The notes beneath the pieces are model-generated. The model saw nothing but the letters and a program-made list of their open reading frames with translations, did no database searches and was not told the DNA's origin. Of a stretch of 64,000 nt of DNA, positions 51,533 to 64,000 are shown one piece after another. Within the stretch, counting starts at the first letter, position 1, and each line of letters starts with the position of its first letter. This stretch comes from CAVZTX01 sp963778375 (lineage in GTDB: Bacteria > Chloroflexota > Ktedonobacteria > Ktedonobacterales > Ktedonobacteraceae): assembly GCA_963778375.1 (NCBI GenBank), contig CAVZTX010000023.1:1-64000 (forward strand). The letters run 5' to 3'. Position numbers and translations under genes: made by a program.

Positions 51533-52987
51533 ATGCAGAACGATACGATTGCGGCAATTGCCACACCGCCAGGCGTGGGCGGAATAGGTGTGATACGTGT
51601 AAGTGGGCCTGAAGCGTTTGCTAGAGTACTCCCACTCTTACAACGGCCGAGCAGGAAGGCTGGGGAACTGCCTCAGTATACTGGCTTCACCTTACCCTCA
51701 TCGCATATGTTAACCTATGGGCACGTCATCGATCCGAACACTTCAGAAATGTTGGATGAGGTACTGGCTGCTTTCATGCGTGCCCCGCATACCTATACTC
51801 GTGAAGATGTGGTGGAGATTTCGGGACATGGAGGACCACTTGTCCTTCAACGTATATTGCGCCTTGTCCTGTCCCAAGGCATACGTATGGCGAATCCTGG
51901 CGAATTTACCTTACGAGCCTTTCTCAATGGACGACTCGATCTCGCGCAGGCTGAAGCTGTAATGGATCTGATTAGCGCACAGACAGAGGCTGGACAACGC
52001 CTGGCAATACAACAACTTCGCGGGCGTATCTCAGATCAAGTCCAGGAAGCGCGTCGAACAGTGCTCGACGTGGTAGCGCGTATTGAAGCCAGCATCGATT
52101 TTCCTGAAGAAGATGTCCCTGTCCCCCAACCAGCAGACTTACAGCCGTTGATTGAGATAGCTATACAACAAGTGAATGCGCTGTTGGCAGGCTCAGAGCA
52201 AGGACGACTCTACCGGCAAGGGCTGCGTACCGCTATTATCGGTCGACCGAATGTAGGTAAGTCCAGCTTGCTCAATGCTCTGCTGAGGAGTGAACGTGCT
52301 ATCGTTACACCTATCGCAGGTACTACACGAGATACTGTGGAAGAGGTCGTCAATCTTCGGGGCATTCCACTGCATCTCATAGACACGGCCGGCATCACTC
52401 CGAGCGATGATCCTGTTGAGCAGATAGGCGTGCAGCGCAGTCGTACAGCCGCTGAAACTGCTGACGTTATTTTGCTCGTCTTTGATGGAGCAGAACCTTT
52501 GAGCGAGCAGGATCGACTGGTTTCGCAAGAAGTGCAAGCTATGGATAGGCCTGTAATACTTGTGGTGAATAAAGCAGATCGCCCACAGTGCCTGGAGATC
52601 AATCAACTGCACAGTATGTGGGCCGATGGCAGTCATGGTGTTGATACATCCGCAATGAGCACGATAAATCGGCCCCTGGTGATGACATCAACCTTGATGG
52701 GCACTGGATTGTCAGAGCTTGAAGAGACAATTGCCGAATTGGTATTAGCTGGTAAAACAGTTCAGGGTGAAAGTGCTCTTGTGACAAGTGCCCGCCATTC
52801 AGAAGCGCTGCGCAGGACGGTCGAGCATCTGCGCGCCTCGCTTATCCCACTACAACAGGGCTTACCTCTGGATTTCGTCTCGATCGATCTACGCGCTGCT
52901 TATGATGCACTTGGTGAGGTTACAGGAGAAACAGCCAGCGAAGACCTATTAGAAAGAATCTTCAGTGAATTTTGTATTGGAAAGTGA
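51533..52987 (+). CDS. mnmE: tRNA uridine-5-carboxymethylaminomethyl modification GTPase MnmE
   Basis: With MnmG it modifies U34 in the wobble position of several tRNAs. The 484 residues have the folate-binding N-terminal domain (TIAAIATPPGVGGIGVIRVSGPEAF), helical domain, G domain (GRPNVGKSSLLNALL, DTAGI, NKAD) and the essential C-terminal CIGK. The length is slightly above the usual 450, with an insert in the G domain (QCLEINQLHSMWADGSHGVD). It appears to be translated from a leaderless mRNA. Confidence 0.96.
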   Translation: MQNDTIAAIATPPGVGGIGVIRVSGPEAFARVLPLLQRPSRKAGELPQYTGFTLPSSHMLTYGHVIDPNTSEMLDEVLAAFMRAPHTYTREDVVEISGHGGPLVLQRILRLVLSQGIRMANPGEFTLRAFLNGRLDLAQAEAVMDLISAQTEAGQRLAIQQLRGRISDQVQEARRTVLDVVARIEASIDFPEEDVPVPQPADLQPLIEIAIQQVNALLAGSEQGRLYRQGLRTAIIGRPNVGKSSLLNALLRSERAIVTPIAGTTRDTVEEVVNLRGIPLHLIDTAGITPSDDPVEQIGVQRSRTAAETADVILLVFDGAEPLSEQDRLVSQEVQAMDRPVILVVNKADRPQCLEINQLHSMWADGSHGVDTSAMSTINRPLVMTSTLMGTGLSELEETIAELVLAGKTVQGESALVTSARHSEALRRTVEHLRASLIPLQQGLPLDFVSIDLRAAYDALGEVTGETASEDLLERIFSEFCIGK

Positions 52988-53040
52988 ATGGTACTGGTGA
53001 ACCTTGATTGTGGTTGCCAGGAAAAAGGGAAGTGTGCCTT

Positions 53041-54267
53041 ATGAAACTACTCAATAATACTAAAAGAAGATTACTCTCTATCATTGCAATTATTGTACTA
53101 GTGAGTATTGGGCTGGCTGCATGTGGGCCTCAAAGGGCTACAACGCAGACAAAACCAGCACCAACCGTCGTTCAGACCCCTACTGCAACGCCAACGATGG
53201 GAGTAACCGCGACTCCAACGCCTACACTCACGCCGACGGCCACACAGATTGTGTTGCCAAATGTGCCGACACTCGGTATCAATGGCTCACCCCAAAATGG
53301 CTATGCGGGTATCCCCTGGTTACGACTTAGTTATCCAAGCTGCGGCTCCGCCGGTAACGTCAGCGGTAGCGCACTCAAAAATCTCATCTTACACTATCAT
53401 ATCCTTGGCATCCATATTTTGCTCATCATCTGCCAGGTACATGATGGACCCGCACTATTTCAAACGAACTGGCTCAAAGATGCGGCTCAGGGTGGGGCCG
53501 ATGCAGTACAGTGCGGCAATGAACAAATGAAGATCAACACCTTCACCACCTATATTCCGCCCGCGGACTTCGCCAGGTTCTATGATCTCTGCCAGCGTGC
53601 AGTGCACACTGTGCGACCGGGTATCCCAGTACTGGTTGGCTCACTTGACCCGCATGTTGGGGGTATCGACTATCAACCACTTGTCGATCAGGCCAGCTAC
53701 CTCAACTCTGTGCAGTACGCTATGAACACACAAGTACATCCAGGCGGAAATTGGAACTGGCGCTCCCAAACCATTGGCCTCATTGATAGCTGGCATAATG
53801 GTTATCCAAATTCAAGCGTCAATAGCCTGTATGGGCTATTTAGTTTCTGGGCACAACAGTTTCAAGTGGATCTCAACAGTGGAGCGCTTGGCAAACACCT
53901 CTGGGTCATCGAAGGTACGGGCTGCTTCAAAGGCTGCGGGCTTGATCCTTACAATGGATATGAAATAGCCGTTTCGCACATCTTGACGCTCATCACTGAC
54001 GTGCAGACCGCTCTGCACTACCATGTGCCTTTCTTCTATTTCAGCGATAAGGACTTCCCAGACGAGGGGACTTTTTGGCCAATTGGCATACTCGACGCTA
54101 ACGGTCATCCCAAACCGCTGCGCCAGGATTTGCCAATGGGTGCTCGTACCTTAACGCTGTCTTGCTCAGGTAGTAAGCCAACTGTCGCAGATCAAGAGCA
54201 ATTGCTGGCAAAACTCTATAGTGGTTGTAACTTGCCAGGCAACTATATCGGCATTCTGACAAGCTAG
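53041..54267 (+). CDS. Secreted lipoprotein, glycoside-hydrolase-like TIM barrel
   Basis: The 408-residue protein has a lipoprotein signal with lipobox LAAC (Cys28), then a Thr/Pro-rich spacer (about 35-75). The rest resembles clan-A type glycoside hydrolases or cellulase-like barrels: WLKDAAQGGADAVQCGNEQM places a candidate acid/base Glu after a strand, and HLWVIEGTGCFKGCG a second Glu, which is the usual pair spacing. The assignment is tentative. GGGAAG lies nine bases before the ATG. It precedes the rRNA operon. Confidence 0.75.
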   Translation: MKLLNNTKRRLLSIIAIIVLVSIGLAACGPQRATTQTKPAPTVVQTPTATPTMGVTATPTPTLTPTATQIVLPNVPTLGINGSPQNGYAGIPWLRLSYPSCGSAGNVSGSALKNLILHYHILGIHILLIICQVHDGPALFQTNWLKDAAQGGADAVQCGNEQMKINTFTTYIPPADFARFYDLCQRAVHTVRPGIPVLVGSLDPHVGGIDYQPLVDQASYLNSVQYAMNTQVHPGGNWNWRSQTIGLIDSWHNGYPNSSVNSLYGLFSFWAQQFQVDLNSGALGKHLWVIEGTGCFKGCGLDPYNGYEIAVSHILTLITDVQTALHYHVPFFYFSDKDFPDEGTFWPIGILDANGHPKPLRQDLPMGARTLTLSCSGSKPTVADQEQLLAKLYSGCNLPGNYIGILTS

Positions 54268-54355
54268 AGCGGAGAGACACTCTCCCCTACATATAGATAG
54301 ACAATAGTCTAAATTTGGATTTTTATAAATTTGCAAAAAACTCGCCAAAAACCTC

Positions 54356-54384
54356 TTGACATCCTAGAGAGCGTATGGCATAAT
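54356..54384 (+). promoter_or_regulatory. rRNA operon promoter
   Basis: TTGACA (54356-54361), 17-base spacer, CATAAT (54379-54384). An A/T-rich stretch directly upstream (about 54311-54350) resembles an UP element. Transcription should begin near 54391, giving a leader of about 376 bases. Confidence 0.8.
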
Positions 54385-54390
54385 ACCAAT

Positions 54391-54766
54391 GCCGCTGAAA
54401 AAGACGGGTAAGCAACTTCTAGTAAGCAAACCTCTGTAGGTTTCTCCTTAGAAAATACGAACCCAGGGTTCACGTTCCTTTCTTAGGAATTCTATCTCTG
54501 GTTTCTTTATCTGTCTTCAAAACAGTGACGCAGAAGCAGGCGAAGCTTGCTTCGGGAAGTACCTTGACAATTGAAGAGTGGAAAGCAGAACAAACAGCAA
54601 CTGTTGGTAAGAACAACAACCTGTCAAGCGCTTGGCTGCCCGACACACAGGCAGGCAAGCGATGAGAATCTGCGAACAAGCCAAGTGCTTATGAGAACTT
54701 GGCCTGGATCGCTCAACACAGAACGGCACATTCTTTCTGCAAGGAGAGGATGCGCGATAGACGTTT
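54391..54766 (+). other. 16S rRNA leader with 5' half of processing stem
   Basis: 54562-54585 (CCTTGACAATTGAAGAGTGG...) is complementary to 56415-56437 after the 16S gene with a few mismatches. This is the expected double-stranded substrate for RNase III. A second leader hairpin pairs CAAGCGCTTGGC (about 54627) with GCCAAGTGCTT (about 54680). Confidence 0.7.
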
Positions 54767-59634
<4,868 letters not shown>

Positions 59635-59752
59635 CAGCAGAGGTATCTTCACACCATCCAACATGCAGAAAGCGAGCCAGCCTATGCCACCACGCGTCCG
59701 TCCGTCCGGCCTTCCGCTGGACCCTCGCCTCGCTCCGTTCGCCTCTTCTGGT

Positions 59753-59781
59753 CTCGGCAAAATTGAGGTAATAATGTCATT
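59753..59781 (+). other. 3' half of the 23S processing stem
   Basis: This segment is the reverse complement of 56464-56492 with one mismatch. Folding would bring the 23S ends together for RNase III. No 5S gene lies between the 23S end and this stem or after it. Confidence 0.85.
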
Positions 59782-59792
59782 AGTTTCTTATT

Positions 59793-59856
59793 GAGAGCGA
59801 TAATTGAAAGGCGCTTAGTAGCTCCTCTTAATTGCGCTCTTCTTTTTTGCTTTTTT
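59793..59856 (+). terminator. rRNA operon terminator
   Basis: AGAGCG...AATTGAAAGG pairs with CCTCTTAATTGCGCTCT around a short loop, followed by TTCTTTTTTGCTTTTTT. Confidence 0.88.
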
Positions 59857-59911
59857 GGCGGAAATGCTACAATAGGATAAGCACTGAGAAGGATTCGGAG
59901 ACTTACTAGTC

Positions 59912-60754
59912 ATGCTCATCGATTTTCATACGCATCTCTTCCCACCAGATGTTCGCGATCATCGTGAGCGATATTGTGAACGTGATCCCTGGTTTTCCGC
60001 ACTCTATAGTAATCCTCGTACACGTATAGCCACCACTGAGGACCTTATCGCAGAAATGGATCGTTCAGGTGTGGATGCATCAGTTACTTTCTCATTTGGT
60101 TGGACTGATCCTGGTTTGATCGAGGAAACAAATAGTTATGTACTGGATGCAATACGCCGCTATCCAAGGCGTATTTATGGTATGGCGGTCCTTCAACCCA
60201 CAGTAGGACTGCGAGCAGTACGCGAGCTGGAACGCTGTGCCCAGGCTGGTATGATTGGGTTAGGGGAGTTAATGCCCCACGGTCAGGGATATATGCTAAG
60301 CGATATTGAGTTGCTTCTGCCGATTATGGAGGTGGTACGGCAGTACTCACTGCTCGTGCTTTCGCATTGCAGTGAACCAATAGGCCATATTTACCCAGGT
60401 AAAGGCAATGTTTTTCTACAGGATATCGTTGCCTTCCTGACAGCCTTTCCTGATGTGAAATTTGTGGCTGCGCATTGGGGAGGAGGACTTCCATTTTATA
60501 CGCTTATGCCTGAGATACAGCATCTCACGGCTCATGTGTGGTATGATACTGCTGCCACTGTCTATCTCTATTCGCAACGAATTTTTCGCGTGGTGGCTGA
60601 CCTGGTCGGTGCCGATCATATTTTATTCGCCAGCGATTATGGGCTACTCGGCCAGATGCGTATCATTGACCATATCACGCAATCTGGCTTGAATGCCGAT
60701 GAAGTTGCGATGGTATTAGGTGGCAATGCACAACGGTTGCTAGGAATCATGTAG
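59912..60754 (+). CDS. Amidohydrolase-2 family metal-dependent hydrolase
   Basis: The 280-residue TIM barrel of the ACMSD-like amidohydrolase group has HTHLFPPDV with the two metal His, LSHCSEPIGHIYPG, VKFVAAHWGGGLPFY, and the catalytic Asp in LFASDYGLLGQMR. Members are decarboxylases or hydrolases; the substrate is unknown. GGAG sits about 11 bases before the ATG. TACAAT at about 59868 may be its -10. It precedes the YycJ-like gene by 37 bases and is probably co-transcribed. Confidence 0.88.
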   Translation: MLIDFHTHLFPPDVRDHRERYCERDPWFSALYSNPRTRIATTEDLIAEMDRSGVDASVTFSFGWTDPGLIEETNSYVLDAIRRYPRRIYGMAVLQPTVGLRAVRELERCAQAGMIGLGELMPHGQGYMLSDIELLLPIMEVVRQYSLLVLSHCSEPIGHIYPGKGNVFLQDIVAFLTAFPDVKFVAAHWGGGLPFYTLMPEIQHLTAHVWYDTAATVYLYSQRIFRVVADLVGADHILFASDYGLLGQMRIIDHITQSGLNADEVAMVLGGNAQRLLGIM

Positions 60755-60791
60755 GGTCTAATATATCAGCTCATGGAGCGTATTTCAAATT

Positions 60792-61802
60792 ATGCGAGTC
60801 GTATCATTAGGAAGTGGAAGTAGCGGCAACTCGCTACTAGTCGAGGCAGGACCTGAAAGACGTACAAAGTTGCTGGTGGATGCAGGCTTTCCCGATAGCA
60901 CCCTCATGGCCCGACTGCGCCAAGTCGGTGCCTCACCTGCGCAGCTTTCGGGTATTCTAATTACCCATGAACATACCGATCATATTCTAGGCCTTCCCAC
61001 TCTTATGAAGCGCTATGCCGTTCCAGTGATTGCCGATACCCGCACGTTAGAAGCTATAGGACGACTGTCTGTAGCTTCGAATACCTGGCAAACAGGATTG
61101 GTCGCGCTGGATCAGTCGGGTGATACATTGCTACAGTCAAGGATGGTGATGGAAGGGCAAGTGGTACGCCGGGTGGGTACAGGTGTTCCCACACCGCCTT
61201 ACACGGCTCTCGCCCCTACGGATACGGCGGCTGTAGGATCTGATCAATCGGCGATAGACAGGATAAATCAACCTTTACAGGTAGGTTTGAGCACTGTAAT
61301 TGGTGATATTGAGGTGACATCGTTTCCGGTTTCGCATGATGCTGTGGCTCCTTGTGGGTATTTGTTGAGCGCGGGCGGCTGTCGAGTCTGCGTAGTGATT
61401 GACAGCGGTGAGGTGACCCCTGTGATGCTTGAAGCAATGCACCAGGCGGATTTGCTGGTATTAGAATCCAATCATGATCGTGAAAGGCTATTGCGCGGTC
61501 CTTATCCTTATATGTTGAAGCAGCGTATCCTGAGTTCCACCGGTCATCTTTCCAATGATCAGGCCGCGGATGCAGTATTGCGGACGTGGCGAACAGATAG
61601 CGTTCGCTGGCTCTGGCTTTCGCACCTGAGCCGCACGAATAATACGCCTAAAATCGCGTTGCAGAGCATGGTTTCACGCCTTTCAGCAGCAAATGCAAAC
61701 CTTGCTCAGGTGCATATTACTGTGTTACCGCCTGGAATGGGTGATGTATGGGATTCAACGCAGTTGTGGCATACACCTTCATTGTGGGAGATGCAGGTAT
61801 AG
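60792..61802 (+). CDS. MBL-fold metallo-hydrolase, YycJ/WalJ-like
   Basis: The 336-residue metallo-beta-lactamase-fold protein opens MRVVSLGSGSSGNSLLVEAG, with metal motif THEHTDHILG (HxHxDH), then FPVSHDAVAPCGYLL, VCVVIDSGEV, LVLESNHD and LSHLSRTNN. This is the YycJ family, implicated in DNA replication/wall coordination or 5' exonuclease activity. A segment of about 60 residues (DQSGDTLLQSRMVMEG to LQVGLSTVI) is inserted before the second metal half and is not usual for YycJ. Confidence 0.9.
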   Translation: MRVVSLGSGSSGNSLLVEAGPERRTKLLVDAGFPDSTLMARLRQVGASPAQLSGILITHEHTDHILGLPTLMKRYAVPVIADTRTLEAIGRLSVASNTWQTGLVALDQSGDTLLQSRMVMEGQVVRRVGTGVPTPPYTALAPTDTAAVGSDQSAIDRINQPLQVGLSTVIGDIEVTSFPVSHDAVAPCGYLLSAGGCRVCVVIDSGEVTPVMLEAMHQADLLVLESNHDRERLLRGPYPYMLKQRILSSTGHLSNDQAADAVLRTWRTDSVRWLWLSHLSRTNNTPKIALQSMVSRLSAANANLAQVHITVLPPGMGDVWDSTQLWHTPSLWEMQV

Positions 61803-61870
61803 GCCATCCAAACCAGGATGAAGCTTGCCCTCACTCCTACTATACACGGTTAATTCCTCAACTTGCATTT

Positions 61871-64000
61871 TTATAGAGTCGGCTTACTCTCTTGTGCTAA
61901 TGCGAGGCGGGCCTTTTCTGCATCGTTTACGGCGTTGAGCGATTCATAAAAGCCTAGCGCTTGTTCAAGGTAGAACTCGGCCAGACCCAGGTCAGCGTTT
62001 CGTCGGGTAAAATCCTCTGTATAGAAGATATTAGTCCGGCGATGATAGAGCACTCCCAGGCAAAAAAGCGTATTCCCCCACTCCCATGGCAAGTCTAGCA
62101 TTTCACATTGTTCAAGGGATTGTTTCAAGTCCTGCTCCGCTGCTTCCCAATTTTGCAACTCGAGGTACATTCTGCCACGCGCACGCAAGGCAACTGCCAG
62201 GCCCTTGCATGATCCCGATGCGTCAGCAATGCTAACCGCTCGCTCACACAATATTTGCTGTACCTCTGTGCTTTCGCTCGTCATGACGGAAAGTTCGGCC
62301 AGTATTGACAGCACTATTGGTCGGGGAAATGGCTCGCTGCGTTCAACGGATGTTCGATAGTCTGCTATCGCGCGTGACCAATCCTGACGTGCAAGATGAA
62401 TGCTGCGGGTGAGTTCTGGTTGAATACCACGTAGATCGACCAGCCGTTTGCACTGGCGCATGTACTCATCACCCTCTTCCTGGTTGCCTGTGCGATAGGC
62501 AATTTCTGCCAGGGTTTCCAGGGCATCGAACTGCCACTGTTCGTCTAGTTGATATTGCTCGCACATTTGCAAGATGTTCCGTCCAACTTCGCATACCTCG
62601 TCCCAGCGATTCCAATGATACCAGGTATACATACGCCCGATCATGCTGACCAGCAGCATAGATGGGCTTTCCATTGTTTGAGCAATATGCGAGGCACGGC
62701 CAAACCATTTCAGCGCTGACTGATAATCGTTAATACGTTCATGTGCAGCACCTAGTGAGTAATACAGATCATGGAGTTCTTCGCGGCTGCTTATTGCGCT
62801 TACCAGTTCCAGGCGACGGTGTTGCACCGAGTGCGATTCATGATATTTGTGCAGCCTGAGATAGATGAAGCCTAAGGCATCCAGTGAGATCCACAACGCG
62901 ATAGCATCGTTCTTTCCCTCGGCAATGCTCAGCGCTTCATTTCCGCTATGCAGGGCCTGCTCTGCTAGCTCGGCTCTTTCAGCGGAACCAGCCTCCGGTT
63001 GATCCATTTGCCGTAGATACCAAAGGGCTTGATACGTGAGAAAAGCAACCTGATCGCGGCTCAAGTCGTCCTCACCTATAGGTTGGGCCGATACATCGGG
63101 GCCAGGTGTGAAGGAATCTGTAGATGTTTTGTCAACTTCGCTGAGACCTTTATGGAGATCTTCAAGCAGTTGCAAGCCAGCGTCAATGTAGGAGCGAACT
63201 TCCTGCAGATCAGGTTCGATGTTGAACCAGCCACCCCAACGTGTTGGGAGTTCTGCTAGACGCTCATAGAGGCAGAGCAAGATATCGTATTGTTCTTTCG
63301 ATTCGGCTTCTGGGACTTCCTTCATCAATTGGAGCGCCTGGCGATACTCCTCCCACGCTTCATCCAGGTTGGCTCGTTGTGAATAGGCATCACCCAGTTT
63401 ATCATGCATACGACAGAGGGTCTGCGTATTCACATTGCTGTCTTCCAGCAATTCCAGTGCTTCACTGTATGCTTGAATAGCACGAATGGTGTAGTAGCTG
63501 TGAAGCGCCTGATCGCCTGCCATTGTCAGGTAGTGAATTGCGCGGCTGCGTAACTCGGTCCGAGAAAGAGGGAAGGATATGGGCATTTCCAGGGTTGCTG
63601 ACCAATTTGCCAGAGCTTGCTGAAAGTGATAGGCAAGCAGTTCTACAAATTGCTCAGTTCTGCCGACTGTACGTTCTTCAAGCCAGAGGGCTAGCTGTGC
63701 ATGTGCCTGGGAGCGGCGCACACGTGGGATGTTGTTGTAGACAACGTCGCGAATCAAGACATGTTTAAAGCTAAAAACGCGATCATGCTCTGATGGACTA
63801 CGTGCCGGTTTCTCCATCTCAGTGATAAAGTCTCGCTGTACAAGCGAGTCAAGTGTTTGAAGAACAGTGTTGCGCATCACCTCTATAGAGGCAGAAGTGG
63901 AAGACCTCGTATCCGTCCCTCGATAGGGTGTGGCGAGTTCAAGCAGTCCTGACAACCAGAAGGTGCGGCCAATGATCGATGCATCCTGGAGAACACGCTT
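61871..64000 (-). CDS. STAND-ATPase/TPR protein, C-terminal part (5' end outside window)
   Basis: The reading frame stays open to the window edge, so only the last 709 codons are seen. It begins KRVLQDASIIGRTFW, the winged-helix segment that follows the ATPase in adenylate cyclase-associated or MalT/AfsR-like STAND proteins. VFSFKHVLIRDVVYNNIPRVRR then leads into about 12 TPR pairs, e.g. LCRMHDKLGDAYSQRANLDEAWEEYRQAL. Such proteins combine a sensor or kinase, ATPase and TPR scaffold. The N-terminal effector lies outside. Confidence 0.88.
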   Translation of the reverse strand, partial: KRVLQDASIIGRTFWLSGLLELATPYRGTDTRSSTSASIEVMRNTVLQTLDSLVQRDFITEMEKPARSPSEHDRVFSFKHVLIRDVVYNNIPRVRRSQAHAQLALWLEERTVGRTEQFVELLAYHFQQALANWSATLEMPISFPLSRTELRSRAIHYLTMAGDQALHSYYTIRAIQAYSEALELLEDSNVNTQTLCRMHDKLGDAYSQRANLDEAWEEYRQALQLMKEVPEAESKEQYDILLCLYERLAELPTRWGGWFNIEPDLQEVRSYIDAGLQLLEDLHKGLSEVDKTSTDSFTPGPDVSAQPIGEDDLSRDQVAFLTYQALWYLRQMDQPEAGSAERAELAEQALHSGNEALSIAEGKNDAIALWISLDALGFIYLRLHKYHESHSVQHRRLELVSAISSREELHDLYYSLGAAHERINDYQSALKWFGRASHIAQTMESPSMLLVSMIGRMYTWYHWNRWDEVCEVGRNILQMCEQYQLDEQWQFDALETLAEIAYRTGNQEEGDEYMRQCKRLVDLRGIQPELTRSIHLARQDWSRAIADYRTSVERSEPFPRPIVLSILAELSVMTSESTEVQQILCERAVSIADASGSCKGLAVALRARGRMYLELQNWEAAEQDLKQSLEQCEMLDLPWEWGNTLFCLGVLYHRRTNIFYTEDFTRRNADLGLAEFYLEQALGFYESLNAVNDAEKARLALAQESKPTL

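Noticed and set aside
59635..59911. 5S rRNA
   Set aside because: No 5S-like sequence; the region is processing stem and terminator.

Overview
The window looks like chromosomal DNA of a Chloroflexota bacterium, most likely class Ktedonobacteria. This is an inference from overall gene content: a DnaB-DnaD-DnaC-like replication operon, HTH-TPR regulators, Ser/Thr kinase with surface domains, many ECF-type sigma factors, large STAND/TPR proteins, and a mid-GC rRNA operon. No database search was possible. Genes mostly carry clear AGGAGG-type ribosome binding sites matching the CCTCC at the 3' end of the 16S gene in the window.

Layout. 0-6.6 kb: a frameshifted rho, an ABC-2 export pair, a zinc-ribbon protein, pyrimidine-nucleoside phosphorylase, a kelch fragment and a frameshifted SDR. 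6.7-13.0 kb (minus strand): methyltransferase, HAD protein, ClpP, then dnaB, a DnaD-like and a DnaC-like gene in one operon. 13.2-13.4 kb: a cluster of DnaA-box-like 9-mers. 13.9-18.7 kb (plus): two cyclophilins, an acyl-CoA ligase and a probable 8-oxoguanine deaminase. 18.7-22.1 kb: a strong promoter, a Tat-exported cysteine-rich protein with a mucin-like threonine tail, a protein fusing a glycosyltransferase into a MauD-like redoxin, and a second glycosyltransferase. 22.3-28.2 kb: a lipoprotein beta-propeller, small secreted or membrane proteins, two tandem signal peptidases and a CBS protein. 28.5-36.4 kb: ECF sigma factor, Ser/Thr kinase, AI-2E-type exporter, tRNA-Gln and an amino-acid permease. 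36.8-40.5 kb: mdh, an orphan HicB, rsmI and an AMP-dependent ligase. 40.5-46.7 kb: an AT-rich gap, then two paralogous HTH-TPR regulators flanking a sigma/anti-sigma-like pair and moaC. 47-54.3 kb: class B PBP, CDP-alcohol transferase, Fur, a DUF4177-like protein, fdhD, mnmE and a lipoprotein. 54.3-59.9 kb: a 16S-23S operon with promoter, leader, both processing stems and terminator but no 5S. 59.9-64 kb: an amidohydrolase, a YycJ-like MBL hydrolase and a truncated STAND/TPR protein.

The most novel candidate is the 18.7-22.1 kb locus. One ORF carries both a polypeptide-GalNAc-transferase-like domain and a thiol-disulfide redoxin domain. The ORF just upstream encodes an obvious potential substrate with 12 cysteines and a Thr-rich tail. 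The second point of interest is the DnaA-box cluster at the divergence point beside the primosome operon, a possible origin or DnaA-controlled promoter. Several genes in the first 28 kb need one base skipped to read through, always in the same direction. That could mean assembly errors, decay or, less likely, +1 recoding.
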